64,000 nucleotides of DNA from Devosia nitrariae (GTDB taxonomy: Bacteria > Pseudomonadota > Alphaproteobacteria > Rhizobiales > Devosiaceae): NCBI RefSeq assembly GCF_030160115.1, contig NZ_BSNS01000022.1:310001-374000 (forward strand), written 5' to 3'. Shown here piece by piece: positions 8,600 through 16,634 of this stretch. The position numbers were made by a program, and so were the translations under genes. The first letter of the stretch is position 1. Each line of letters starts with the position of its first letter. The notes under the pieces are model-generated. The model was not told the origin of the DNA, did not search any database, and worked only from the letters and a program-made list of their open reading frames with translations.

Positions 8600-9330
8600 G
8601 CCGGCGCGAACTCCGCCAGAGCCCCGAGATAGGGTTTGGTCACCGGACTGGCATAAGCACCGCGCTTGCTGGTCGTTAACCCCAGCGCCACCAGCAGTTC
8701 GGCCTGCTTGACTGCGGCGCTGACGCCGTCGATCACCGGCATGCCGAATTCGCGCGAGAGGGTGCGCGCCAGATCCGCCATGCCGGCGCAGCCAAGGACG
8801 ATCGCCTCGGCATTGTCCTCGGCAATGGCACGGGTGATTTCGCTTCTGAGCTTATCGCGCGCGCCCGAGTTGGGGTCTTCGAGCGACAGCACCGGGATGT
8901 TGGCGGCACGCACCCTGGCGCGTCCGGACATGCCATAGCGCTGGGTGAGTTCCTCGATCGGCACGCGCGAACGCTCGGTAGTGGTGACGATGGTAAAACG
9001 CTTGGCAAGGAAACCGGCTGTTGCCAGCGCCGCCTCGCAGATGCCGACGACCGGAATGCGCGCCATTGCCCGGGCGGCGTCGAGCCCGGTATCGTCGAAG
9101 CAGGCGATGACCGCAGCCGAAACCCCGGCGCTCTCCCCTGCCCTGATCTCGGCGAGAAGCCCGGGCAGGGCGAAGGCTTCGTCGTAATAGCCTTCGATCG
9201 AAATCGGGCCCATGGGCGAGGTGACCGGCACAATCTCGGTCGCGGGCCCCGCCACCTCGCGCGCGGCGGCGGCAATGGTTGCCGTCATGCTGGCGGTGGT
9301 GTTGGGGTTGACGACGAGGATGCGGGTCAT
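8596..9330 (-). CDS. Aspartate/glutamate (hydantoin) racemase family protein
   Basis: A 244-residue enzyme starting MTRILVVNPNTT, the hallmark of the hydantoin racemase branch (HyuE/HyuA). The two expected catalytic cysteines are present in AACFDDT-like (IACFDDTGLD) and VLGCAGMADL. It would interconvert enantiomers of a 5-substituted hydantoin, allantoin-like or related compound. Overlaps of four bases on both sides (with the permease upstream and the acetyltransferase downstream) tie it to the uptake operon, so the transported solute is probably its substrate or a precursor. Confidence 0.85.
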   Translation of the reverse strand: MTRILVVNPNTTASMTATIAAAAREVAGPATEIVPVTSPMGPISIEGYYDEAFALPGLLAEIRAGESAGVSAAVIACFDDTGLDAARAMARIPVVGICEAALATAGFLAKRFTIVTTTERSRVPIEELTQRYGMSGRARVRAANIPVLSLEDPNSGARDKLRSEITRAIAEDNAEAIVLGCAGMADLARTLSREFGMPVIDGVSAAVKQAELLVALGLTTSKRGAYASPVTKPYLGALAEFAPA

Positions 9331-10142
9331 GAACGGGCCTGGCGACGATTGATGGCCATGATGATCCCCAGGGTCGCAAGGATCACCAGGAATGAGAAGA
9401 CGGTGGTTACCGTGCCGAGCGCATAGAGCACGGGCGTGGTGACATTGGTGGTCATGCCGTAGATCTCGAGCGGCAGCGTGTTGGAGCTGCCCGACGTCAT
9501 CAGCGTACGGGCGAACTCGTCATAGGAGAGCGTGAAGCCGAAAAGGCCGACACCGACAAGGCTCGGCGCGATCATCGGCAGCAGAACGTGCCGGAACGTC
9601 TGCCAGTTGCTGGCGCCGAGATCGCGGGCGGCTTCCTCGTAACTCGGCGAGAAGCGGTTGAAGACGGCGAACATGATCAGGACTCCGAACGGCAGCGTCC
9701 AGGTGAGGTGTGCGCCGTACCCCGAGCTGAACCAGGCTGGTCGCCAGCCGACCTGCTGGAACAGCACGCCGATGCCCAGCGAGACGATGATCGACGGGAT
9801 CACCAGGCTCGCGACGGTCAGATAAAAGAGCGGCGTGGCGCCGAGGAACCTGCGGCGAAAGGCAAGGCCGGCGAGGAGCGAGACCGTGACGGTCGCTGCC
9901 ATGACCATGAGGCCGAGCGCAAAGGAGCGGCCGAAGCTAGCGCCGAAATCGCCCACCGCCTGACGCTCGAAGAGATTGGCAAACCAGCGCAGCGACACCC
10001 CGTTGAGCGGAAAGGTGAGGCCGCCATTGGGACCTTGGAACGACAGGATGAAGACCGCCGACAGCGGGCCGTAGAGGAAGAGCACGAACAGCCCGAAGAA
10101 GGCAGCGAGCACGTAAAAGCCGAGGGTGCGTTTGTCGCCCAT
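9327..10142 (-). CDS. potC: Spermidine/putrescine-type ABC transporter permease (PotC-like)
   Basis: A 271-residue integral membrane permease with about six hydrophobic helices and the EAA loop EAARDLGASNWQTFRHVLLPMIAP. The start MGDKRTLGFY at 10142 sits one base after the PotB-like stop and has AAGGAG seven bases upstream; a longer in-frame start at 10169 would overlap the upstream gene without a good ribosome-binding site. It pairs with the permease at 10144-11001. It is followed by the racemase gene with a four-base overlap. Confidence 0.9.
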   Translation of the reverse strand: MGDKRTLGFYVLAAFFGLFVLFLYGPLSAVFILSFQGPNGGLTFPLNGVSLRWFANLFERQAVGDFGASFGRSFALGLMVMAATVTVSLLAGLAFRRRFLGATPLFYLTVASLVIPSIIVSLGIGVLFQQVGWRPAWFSSGYGAHLTWTLPFGVLIMFAVFNRFSPSYEEAARDLGASNWQTFRHVLLPMIAPSLVGVGLFGFTLSYDEFARTLMTSGSSNTLPLEIYGMTTNVTTPVLYALGTVTTVFSFLVILATLGIIMAINRRQARS

Positions 10143-10143
10143 C

Positions 10144-11001
10144 TCAAAGCTCCTTGCGGATGTCGACAATGCGCAGGATTCCGGCGACCATGACGAGAAC
10201 CAGTACCAGCAGCACGATCGCGTTGGCAGCCGCGGCCGGATACTGCAGCAGGGACATCTGATTGCGCATCATCAGCGCGACTGAGGCGGACTGGCCGCCG
10301 CTCATCACCTGCACCGTCGAGAAATCGGCCATCACCAGCGTCACGACGAAAATGGTGCCGATGGCGATGCCGGGCTTGGCCAGCGGCAGGATCACATTCC
10401 AGACGATCTGCCAGTCGGCAGCGCCAGCATCGCGGGCCGCCTCGACCAGCGATCTGTCGATGCGCATCATGGTGTTGAAGATCGGGGTGACCATGAAGAG
10501 CGTGTAGAGGTGCACCATGGCCAGAACCACGGCGAAATCGGAATAGAGCAGCCACTCTATCGGCTGCTCGACGATGCCGGCATTGACGAGGCCCGAATTG
10601 ACCAGGCCATTGCGCCCCAGCACCGGGATCCAGGAGATCATCCGGATGATGTTGGAGGTGAGGAACGGCACGGTGCAGATGAGAAAGAGCACTATCTGCG
10701 TCGTGGCCGACCGCACGTGGAAGGCGAGGAAATAAGCAACCCAGAAGCCGATGAAGGCAGTGAGTGCCCAAACCATGGCCGCGTATTTGAGGGTGTTGAG
10801 ATAGGTCTTCCAGGTGACCCAGCTTCCGAGCGTATCGGTATAGTTGAATGTCTCCCAACCGGGATACATGCCGGCGAAGTCGTAGTCCCAGAAGCTGACG
10901 ATCAGCAACAGAAGGATTGGGACGGCGAGGAAGAACCCCAGGATGACCGCCAGGGGCGTCGCCTGCAGATAGGGCGTGGCGCGATTGAGCAGCGTGTTCA
11001 C
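10144..11001 (-). CDS. potB: Spermidine/putrescine-type ABC transporter permease (PotB-like)
   Basis: A 285-residue permease with a first helix at residues about 15-38, and the EAA loop VEAARDAGAADWQIVWNVILPLAKPG. I chose GTG at 11001, which has GGAG at a good distance; a TTG at 11025 is the only longer start and lies in the flank of the hairpin. It forms the heterodimeric channel with the PotC-like subunit. Confidence 0.87.
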   Translation of the reverse strand: MNTLLNRATPYLQATPLAVILGFFLAVPILLLLIVSFWDYDFAGMYPGWETFNYTDTLGSWVTWKTYLNTLKYAAMVWALTAFIGFWVAYFLAFHVRSATTQIVLFLICTVPFLTSNIIRMISWIPVLGRNGLVNSGLVNAGIVEQPIEWLLYSDFAVVLAMVHLYTLFMVTPIFNTMMRIDRSLVEAARDAGAADWQIVWNVILPLAKPGIAIGTIFVVTLVMADFSTVQVMSGGQSASVALMMRNQMSLLQYPAAAANAIVLLVLVLVMVAGILRIVDIRKEL

Positions 11002-11037
11002 CAGGTCGTCTCCGGCATCCGGCAATCAGCTCGAGGT

Positions 11038-11071
11038 GGGAAGCGCCGGACCGACGGGTCCCGCGCTTCCC
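11038..11071 (-). promoter_or_regulatory. Intercistronic hairpin after the PotD-like gene
   Basis: A long stem GGGAAGCGC / GCGCTTCCC closed over an inner GGACC-GACG-GGTCC stem, with one C-C mismatch between them, placed seven bases after the binding-protein stop and before the permease start. No T-run follows. It is the second of four hairpins in the same position relative to a binding-protein gene. Confidence 0.75.
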
Positions 11072-11077
11072 GGGCGG

Positions 11078-12367
11078 TTAGGCCGCGATGAACTCGTTCC
11101 AGCGGCGGACCATGTAGCGATCCTCGTCCATCACCGAGTTCCAGCAGGCAACGCTGCCCATGCGCTCTTCGAAGGAACCGCCGTCGCGCACGGCACCGGC
11201 CTTTTCCATCACCACGCCATCGGGCGAGAGGATGTCGCCCGCAGCCGCCTTGCCTTCGATCCAGAAGCCCCATTCGTCTTCCGACATGTACTCTTTGGCC
11301 GTCTCCATGGCCGCCGAGTAGTAGCCCTGGCGGTTGAGATAGCCGCCGACCCAGCCTGAGGTGTACCAGTTGATGTACTCATAAGCCGCATCGAGCTGGG
11401 CGCCAGAAAGGTGAGCGGCAAGGCCGAGGCCCCCGCCCCAGGATCGGTAGCCTTCCTTCAGCGGTTGGTAGACGCAGGGGATACCCTTGGCGCGGACGGC
11501 GGCGACGGCCGGCGACCACATGGACTGGATCACCACTTCGCCCGAACTCATCAGGTTGACGCTTTCGTCGAAGCTCTTCCAGAAGGCGCGGAACTGGCCG
11601 GCTTGCTTGGCGGCGATCAGGAAGTCGATGGTCCTGTCGATCTCCTCGGTGGTCATGTTGCCCTTGTCGGCATAGGTGAGCTCACCCATGGCTTCCATGA
11701 TCATGGCCGCGTCCATGATGCCGATCGACGGAATGTTGAGGATCGAAGTCTTGCCCTTGAAGGCCGGATCCATGATGTCGGCCCAAGAGGTGATGTCGCG
11801 GCCGACGAGATCCGGCCGGATGCCGAGCGTGTCGGCGTTGTAGATGGTTGGCACCATGGTGAACCAGCCGGTTTCGCCGGCAGCGAAGCTCTTGCTGTCG
11901 GGGCCCTCGACGAAGCCGACCGTGTGCGGCGCCGTGCCCTGGGCGATGACGCTGTCGGGGGTCAGCTTGCCGTTTTTGAAGAGCGGCACGATCTTGTCGT
12001 AATAGGTCAGCCGCGAGGTATCCATCGGCTGGATCACGCCGGTGGGGAACACCTTCTTGAGGATCCAGTATTCGATGTCGGCGATGTCGTAGCTGTCGGG
12101 TTGAGTGACGGCGCGCTGGGCAGCGGCGTCGGAATCCGTCGCCGTCATCTCGAGCGTGATGCCGAGGTCTTCCTTGCACTTTTCGGCGATGGCGTTGAGG
12201 TTCGACACGCCGGTGCCGAATTGGCGCAGCGTGATCGGGTTCTGCGCCCAGATGGTCGGAAAGCCGGTGATGGCCCCGGAGCCGAGCGCGGCGCCGGCCG
12301 CGGCGGCTGCGCCGGTCTTGAGAAGGCTTCGGCGAGAAATTCCGGTCTTCTTGGTCGTATCCGTCAT
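11078..12367 (-). CDS. potD: Extracellular polyamine-type binding protein (PotD-like), Tat-exported
   Basis: A 429-residue family 1-like binding protein. The N-terminus carries a twin-arginine motif SRRSLLK followed by an Ala/Gly-rich hydrophobic stretch and IWAQ cleavage region, so it is exported folded. The start MTDTTKKTG at 12367 has GGGAG upstream; longer in-frame readings reach into the upstream gap and look non-coding. It lies between the ATPase (29-base gap) and permease genes. At 429 residues it is longer than E. coli PotD, and the exact ligand (polyamine, opine or guanidino compound) cannot be read. Confidence 0.88.
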   Translation of the reverse strand: MTDTTKKTGISRRSLLKTGAAAAAGAALGSGAITGFPTIWAQNPITLRQFGTGVSNLNAIAEKCKEDLGITLEMTATDSDAAAQRAVTQPDSYDIADIEYWILKKVFPTGVIQPMDTSRLTYYDKIVPLFKNGKLTPDSVIAQGTAPHTVGFVEGPDSKSFAAGETGWFTMVPTIYNADTLGIRPDLVGRDITSWADIMDPAFKGKTSILNIPSIGIMDAAMIMEAMGELTYADKGNMTTEEIDRTIDFLIAAKQAGQFRAFWKSFDESVNLMSSGEVVIQSMWSPAVAAVRAKGIPCVYQPLKEGYRSWGGGLGLAAHLSGAQLDAAYEYINWYTSGWVGGYLNRQGYYSAAMETAKEYMSEDEWGFWIEGKAAAGDILSPDGVVMEKAGAVRDGGSFEERMGSVACWNSVMDEDRYMVRRWNEFIAA

Positions 12368-12395
12368 GGTGTCAGTCTCCCTGTTGCTGGCGGCT

Positions 12396-13484
12396 TCACG
12401 AATTGGCACGTGCGAGGACGATGGCGTCCTCGGCGTCCCAGTGGACGGGCACCGCATCCCCCACATCGACTGGTGTGGAAAAGAAGGCGGTATCGCTTAC
12501 GATGGCGGTGAAATCGGAGATGCCGGCCCCGTCGATGGTGAGCTTCACGCTCGGCCCGCGGTATTCGAGGTTGGAGACGATGCCGGAAAAACCCAGGCCG
12601 TTGATCGGGCTCTCGCCGATGCGCACGCGATCGATGCGCACCGCCACGTCGATGTCGGACCCGGCCTCCAGCGGCGCGCCACTGGCCTGGAAGCTGCCGC
12701 CACCGATCACGTCGAAGCTGACGCGCCCGTCCTCGGCACCGGCGACCTTGCCGGGGATGACGTTGTGGTCGCCCATGAAGCGGGCAACGAAGGACGTCGA
12801 CGGGCGCTCGAAGACCTCGCGCGGGGTCGCCGCCTGCTCGATCCTGCCATTGTCCATGACGACGATCAGGTCAGCCAGGGCCATGGCCTCCTCCTGGCTG
12901 TGCGTCACATGGACGAAGGTGATGCCGAGGCTCTTCTGCAGCTTCTTGAGCTCGGCGCGCATGCGCACCTTGAGGAAGGGGTCGAGCGCCGAGAGCGGCT
13001 CGTCGAGCAGCAGCGCCTCGGGATCTGTGATGAGCGCACGCGCCAGCGCCACGCGCTGCTGCTGTCCGCCTGAGAGCTGGGCGGGATGCCGGCCGGCATA
13101 GGCGTCCATCTGCATGAGCCGCAGCATGTCGATGGCCTTCGCCCGCCGCTGTTCCTTGGGCACGCCCTGCATCTTCAGGCTGAAGGCGACATTGTCGACG
13201 AGGTCGAGGTGTGGAAAGAGCGCATAGGACTGGAACATCATCGCCGTGCCGCGCTTGGCCGGCGGCAGGTCCGTCACCACCGTCTGGCCAAGGGCGATGT
13301 CGCCACGCGATACGGTCTCGTGCCCGGCGATCATGCGCAAAGTCGAGGTCTTGCCGCAGCCGGAAGGTCCCAGAAGACAGCAATAGCTGCCAGCGGGAAT
13401 TTTGAGGCTGATGGCATCGACGGCAGTGAACTTGCCGTAAATCTTGGAAACCGAAGCGATGTCGATCTCTACCGCCTTCGACAT
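12396..13484 (-). CDS. potA: ABC transporter ATP-binding protein (PotA-like)
   Basis: A 362-residue ATPase: Walker A GPSGCGKTS (about 38-46), signature LSGGQQQRVALARAL, Walker B LLLDEPLSALD, switch His in VTHSQEEAM, and a C-terminal TOBE domain (IGESP...VSNLEYRGPSVKL). It is the first gene of the operon that continues with potD, potB, potC, a racemase and an acetyltransferase. The upstream region to 13731 is shared with the divergent GntR gene. Confidence 0.92.
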   Translation of the reverse strand: MSKAVEIDIASVSKIYGKFTAVDAISLKIPAGSYCCLLGPSGCGKTSTLRMIAGHETVSRGDIALGQTVVTDLPPAKRGTAMMFQSYALFPHLDLVDNVAFSLKMQGVPKEQRRAKAIDMLRLMQMDAYAGRHPAQLSGGQQQRVALARALITDPEALLLDEPLSALDPFLKVRMRAELKKLQKSLGITFVHVTHSQEEAMALADLIVVMDNGRIEQAATPREVFERPSTSFVARFMGDHNVIPGKVAGAEDGRVSFDVIGGGSFQASGAPLEAGSDIDVAVRIDRVRIGESPINGLGFSGIVSNLEYRGPSVKLTIDGAGISDFTAIVSDTAFFSTPVDVGDAVPVHWDAEDAIVLARANS

Positions 13485-13655
13485 GAAGCGTCTCTCCGTG
13501 GTCGAGAGACTTCAATGCATCCGCCGTGCCAGTTTCATCGATCCGAGCTATGTCCCTGAGAGCTCGGGTTTTTGTTCGCGTCGCGATCGGCCCTCCCTGT
13601 AAGCGAAGCAGTCCTCTGCCCGATTTATGGGCACGCGTTCACAGTTCCCGCCGAA

Positions 13656-13712
13656 ATTGTATGCAATTTTCCGGAATTTCGTATGCGATCACTCCTTCCC
13701 CTTGCATGCGAT
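13656..13712. promoter_or_regulatory. Three phased operator-like repeats between potA and gntR
   Basis: Three copies of a 12-base motif close to YTYGYATGCRAT lie at 13656-13667 (ATTGTATGCAAT), 13678-13689 (TTCGTATGCGAT) and 13701-13712 (CTTGCATGCGAT). Start-to-start distances are 22 and 23 bases, two helical turns. The first copy is a near-palindrome resembling TTGTATACAA-type FCD-GntR sites. They sit just before the GntR start and upstream of the divergent transporter operon, so they are the best candidate operator for both. Confidence 0.6.
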
Positions 13713-13731
13713 TATGCTTATGAATGGACGC

Positions 13732-14451
13732 ATGAGCATCGAGGCCGTTTCCCCCGCAACAGCAGCATCCGATGACCGCACCTTGGCGATCCGCGAGCAC
13801 CTGCGCGATGCGATCGTCGACCGGCGGCTCGCGCCCGGCACCAAGCTCAGCGAGGTCGAGGTCGGGTCGCTGTTCGACGTCAGCCGCACGGTGGTGCGTG
13901 CCGCGTTGCAGGCGCTGGCTTTCGAGGGCCTGGTGCGCATCGAGCGCAATCGCGGCGCGTTCGTTGCGAGCCCTACCCCGGAGGAGGCCCGGCAGGTCTT
14001 TCAATCCCGCCGGGTGATCGAACCGGGCCTGGTCCGGGCCGCGGCGGCACGGGTGACGGCGGCCGATCTCGCCCGCTTCGAGACGTGCCTTTCAGCCGAG
14101 AACCGGCTGATGGGCGAGCGCGGCCCCTCGGCCCGCCGCGCCGAAATCCGCGCTTCCGGTGACTTCCATCTGCTGCTGGCAGAGGTCGCCGGCAACGCCA
14201 TCATGCTTCGCTTCATGGAAGAGCTGGTCGCCCGCTCGTCGCTGGTCATTGCCCTCTACGGCCGTTCGGGCGCGTCGAGTTGCGGCCATAACGAACATGC
14301 CGAGATCGTCGGCGCCCTGCGCGCGGGCGATGCCGAGCGGGCCAGCGCGCTTCTCTTGACCCACATCGACCACATCGAGGCCGATCTAGACCTGCGCACC
14401 GCGGCGGGGCTTGCCCTCGCCGAGGCGCTTGGCACTCCCGCGGCGCAATAG
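13732..14451 (+). CDS. GntR-family transcriptional regulator, FCD (FadR) subfamily
   Basis: About 239 residues. The N-terminal winged helix contains LAIREHLRDAIVDRRLAPGTKLSEVEVGSLFDVSRTVVRAALQALAFEGLV, and the C-terminal FCD all-helical ligand domain has DFHLLLAEVAGN and a late CGHNEHAEIVGAL, giving the usual metal/ligand His set. Start choice is uncertain: ATGs at 13714, 13720 and 13732 are all weakly supported; 13732 best fits the family N-terminus. Divergent from potA, it is the likely regulator of the transporter operon. Confidence 0.85.
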   Translation: MSIEAVSPATAASDDRTLAIREHLRDAIVDRRLAPGTKLSEVEVGSLFDVSRTVVRAALQALAFEGLVRIERNRGAFVASPTPEEARQVFQSRRVIEPGLVRAAAARVTAADLARFETCLSAENRLMGERGPSARRAEIRASGDFHLLLAEVAGNAIMLRFMEELVARSSLVIALYGRSGASSCGHNEHAEIVGALRAGDAERASALLLTHIDHIEADLDLRTAAGLALAEALGTPAAQ

Positions 14452-14463
14452 TGCGGCAATAGG

Positions 14464-15339
14464 CTATCCAAGCACTGTGGCGAGCACGTCGGCAAGGCCG
14501 TGGCCCGCCGCGCCGCTTTGATCGAGGCGCGGATTGTAGATGGTGACCTCGATGCCGACGGCCTTTTCGCTGGCAAGGGCGATCCGCAATGCAGCCGCCA
14601 ATTCGTCCCAGGAGAGGCCGCCGGGCATGCGGAAATCGACCGCCGGCATGATGGCGTCCTCGAGGCAGTCTGCGTCGAGGTGAATGAAGTATCCCTCGAG
14701 CTCGCCCCGCGTCAGATGGTCGACCGCCGCGCGGGCGCAGGCTTCGATTCCGCGCTCGCGGATGGCGGGAAGATCGAGACTGACGAGCTCAGCCGGAAGC
14801 GGCTGGCTGCCGTACTCGGCCTGGTCTTCGTGGTCGCGATAGCCGAACGCCACCACGTCCTCGGGCCGGACGAGCGGACGGCGTCCCTCGAGATCGGTGA
14901 CAATTGCGGGCCCGTAGCCGGTCGCCCACGCCAGATCCATGGATGCGCCCTCGCCCTTGGGTTCGGCCTCCGGCTGGAAGAAATCCGCATGGCCGTCGAG
15001 GTAGAGCAAGCCGAAGCGACCCCGGCGCCGCAGCGCCAGCATCGGGCCGAGAAGGATAGTGCAGTCGCCGCCCAGAACGACCGGAAACTTGCCCGCGTCG
15101 AGCACCGCCTCGACCGCATCGGCAAGCGTCGGCGACCAGGCGGCAATCGCCCGGGCGTTGAGGATCGTCGTTTCGGGGTCGCGGCTGCGATCCGTGGTCG
15201 GGACGGCAAGTCGCCCCGCCCGACGGGCCACAATGCGTTCGGCAAGGCCCAGCTCCAGGAGCCGGTCCGGCAACTGCTCGACGCCGTCCGTGGTGAGGCC
15301 GAGCCCGGAGGGCGCTTCGATGATGGCATATGAACGCAT
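14464..15339 (-). CDS. Arginase/agmatinase-family protein with altered metal motif
   Basis: A 291-residue ureohydrolase-fold protein. Motif positions are recognisable but changed: GGDC at 90-93 (the usual GGDH metal His is Cys), DGHAD at 115-119 (usual DAHAD), and LDADCLED for the third DxDxxD motif. The start at 15339 has GGGAG about nine bases upstream. It is convergent with the GntR gene (stops 13 bases apart) and points, with dapA upstream, the same way as the transporter operon. A guanidino- or formimino-compound hydrolase is plausible, but the His-to-Cys change means activity cannot be assumed. Confidence 0.78.
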   Translation of the reverse strand: MRSYAIIEAPSGLGLTTDGVEQLPDRLLELGLAERIVARRAGRLAVPTTDRSRDPETTILNARAIAAWSPTLADAVEAVLDAGKFPVVLGGDCTILLGPMLALRRRGRFGLLYLDGHADFFQPEAEPKGEGASMDLAWATGYGPAIVTDLEGRRPLVRPEDVVAFGYRDHEDQAEYGSQPLPAELVSLDLPAIRERGIEACARAAVDHLTRGELEGYFIHLDADCLEDAIMPAVDFRMPGGLSWDELAAALRIALASEKAVGIEVTIYNPRLDQSGAAGHGLADVLATVLG

Positions 15340-15403
15340 TGGTGGAGGCTCCCACTGCACTCATGCCAAACGCGTGCGGCCGCAGCCCGTTCCGGGTTCG
15401 CAG

Positions 15404-16309
15404 CTATGCGCCCTCGCTCCCGCCTGCCATCGCCTGGTCGATCCGCGACGCCAGTTCAGCGGTAATCGGCACCATCGGCAGGCGCATCTCCGGGCTGTCG
15501 ATCAGCCCCGCCCGCCACAGCCAATACTTGATGGGTCCTGGGCTCGGCTCGGCAAACAGCAAGCGCGGCAGGTCGGCAAGACGCGTCCAGTCGGCTAGTG
15601 CCCCGGCCTGGTTGCCGGCGATGAGCTTGTTGCGGATGGCAGCGAACTGCGCCGTACACACATGCGCCGAGGCAGTGATGCCGCCATCGGCGCCAAGCGT
15701 CAGGGCGCCATAGAACAAATAGTCTTCGCCGGTCAGCACAGCGAAGTCCGCCGGTCGGCGGCGCAGCAGGTCGAAGGACTGCTCGGGATCGGCCGAGCAG
15801 TCCTTGACGCCGACGATATTGGCGCGCTCGGCCAGTTGCAGCATCGTCTCGTTGGCGAGGTTGACGCCGGTTCGATAGGGGATGTTGTAGATAAGGATCG
15901 GCCTTTGCGTGCTGTCGGCAAGCGCCGAGAAGTGGCCGAACAAGCCCCGCTGCGACGGCCGCGTATAATAGGGACAGGTGATCAAATAGCCGGTGACGTC
16001 CCACGACGCCGTGCGCTCCAGCGCCTTGACGGTCTTGCGCGTATCGGCGCCGGAAAGGCCCAAATAGAGCGGGATGGACTTTCCCGCCGCCTCGAGGGCG
16101 GCGCTGGTGATCGAAACCAGCCGCTCGGCCTCCTCGTCGTCGAGCGAGGTGCCCTCCCCGGTGGTCGCGCCGAGAATAAGTCCGTCGATCGGCTGCGCCG
16201 CAAAATGCGTGACGAGCCGGTAGAGGGAGCGCTCATCGAGCGCGCCGTCGCGGAACGGGGTGACGAGCGGCAGCCAGAGGCCGGTGAGGGCAGAATGTGT
16301 GGGGTTCAT
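15404..16309 (-). CDS. dapA: 4-hydroxy-tetrahydrodipicolinate synthase
   Basis: A 301-residue TIM-barrel enzyme that condenses pyruvate with aspartate semialdehyde, the first committed step of lysine and diaminopimelate synthesis. It carries the diagnostic residues: GATTGEG (48-54), YYTRPSQ (114-120), Tyr141 in IYNIPYRTG with Arg146, Lys169 in VGVKD, and a C-terminal EPSPGPIKY...MRLPMVPIT close to the E. coli ending. The ATG at 16309 has GGAG nine bases upstream; an ATG at 16318 is possible. The leader contains a Lys-codon ORF and a terminator (separate entries). Confidence 0.88.
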   Translation of the reverse strand: MNPTHSALTGLWLPLVTPFRDGALDERSLYRLVTHFAAQPIDGLILGATTGEGTSLDDEEAERLVSITSAALEAAGKSIPLYLGLSGADTRKTVKALERTASWDVTGYLITCPYYTRPSQRGLFGHFSALADSTQRPILIYNIPYRTGVNLANETMLQLAERANIVGVKDCSADPEQSFDLLRRRPADFAVLTGEDYLFYGALTLGADGGITASAHVCTAQFAAIRNKLIAGNQAGALADWTRLADLPRLLFAEPSPGPIKYWLWRAGLIDSPEMRLPMVPITAELASRIDQAMAGGSEGA

Positions 16310-16346
16310 GAGGTCCATCTCCAAAAGGCCGGAGACGGAGCGCACG

Positions 16347-16374
16347 CAAAAACCCCGTCGAAACCGGCGGGGTC
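16347..16374 (-). terminator. Terminator in the dapA leader (candidate attenuator)
   Basis: On the minus strand, ACCCCG and CGGGGT pair over a ten-base loop and are followed directly by TTTTTG. It lies about 40 bases before the dapA start with no complete gene upstream on that strand except a 16-22 codon leader ORF, which is the layout of transcription attenuation rather than of an ordinary gene end. Confidence 0.6.
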
Positions 16375-16422
16375 AATCTGATCAGAGGGCTTGCTTTTTT
16401 TGCGCGCGACGACCGACTGCCC

Positions 16423-16491
16423 CTAGAACGGGGCTTTTTTCGCAACCGTGAGTTTGGTGCAGCGGCAGGTCATGGCCCTGTCGTCAGCCAT
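16423..16491 (-). CDS. Putative dapA leader peptide with Lys codons
   Basis: A 22-codon ORF (MADDRAMTCRCTKLTVAKKAPF; alternative start at 16473 gives 16 codons) ends 49 bases before the dapA leader terminator. Three Lys codons, two adjacent, lie just before a perfect GCCCC/GGGGC hairpin (16419-16434) that overlaps the stop codon. A TTGACA lies further upstream on the same strand at about 16507-16502. The ribosome-binding site is poor: a CAGGG lies two to three bases before the second ATG. The call rests on position and codon content, so it is tentative. Confidence 0.35.
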   Translation of the reverse strand: MADDRAMTCRCTKLTVAKKAPF

Positions 16492-16559
16492 CCCTGGCGC
16501 TTTGTCAAGCAAGGATAGCCCCAGTCGGCTGATGTCCGGCTAACGGTTGCAAAATCGGC

Positions 16560-16590
16560 TTGACCTTACCATCATTGGAAGGTGCAAACG
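16560..16590 (+). promoter_or_regulatory. MerR/CueR-type promoter of the regulator gene
   Basis: TTGACC at 16560-16565 followed by N9 and TTGGAAG, embedding the dyad ACCTTACC...GGAAGGT (16563-16583). The dyad fills an over-long spacer (about 18-19 bases) before a weak -10, as in promoters activated by DNA distortion by CueR/HmrR. The same TTGACC-N9-TTGGAAG string occurs before the efflux gene. Confidence 0.65.
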
Positions 16591-16634
16591 ATGGAGCAGT
16601 CGGACCACACAGTCCTCAAGCTGGAGTACGTACA

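Noticed and set aside
16419-16440. GCCCC-N6-GGGGC-TTTTTT read as an ordinary plus-strand terminator
   Set aside because: It is a good terminator in form, but no plus-strand gene lies before it; both neighbouring genes point away. It remains possible that it ends an antisense RNA, so this weakens the attenuator idea slightly.
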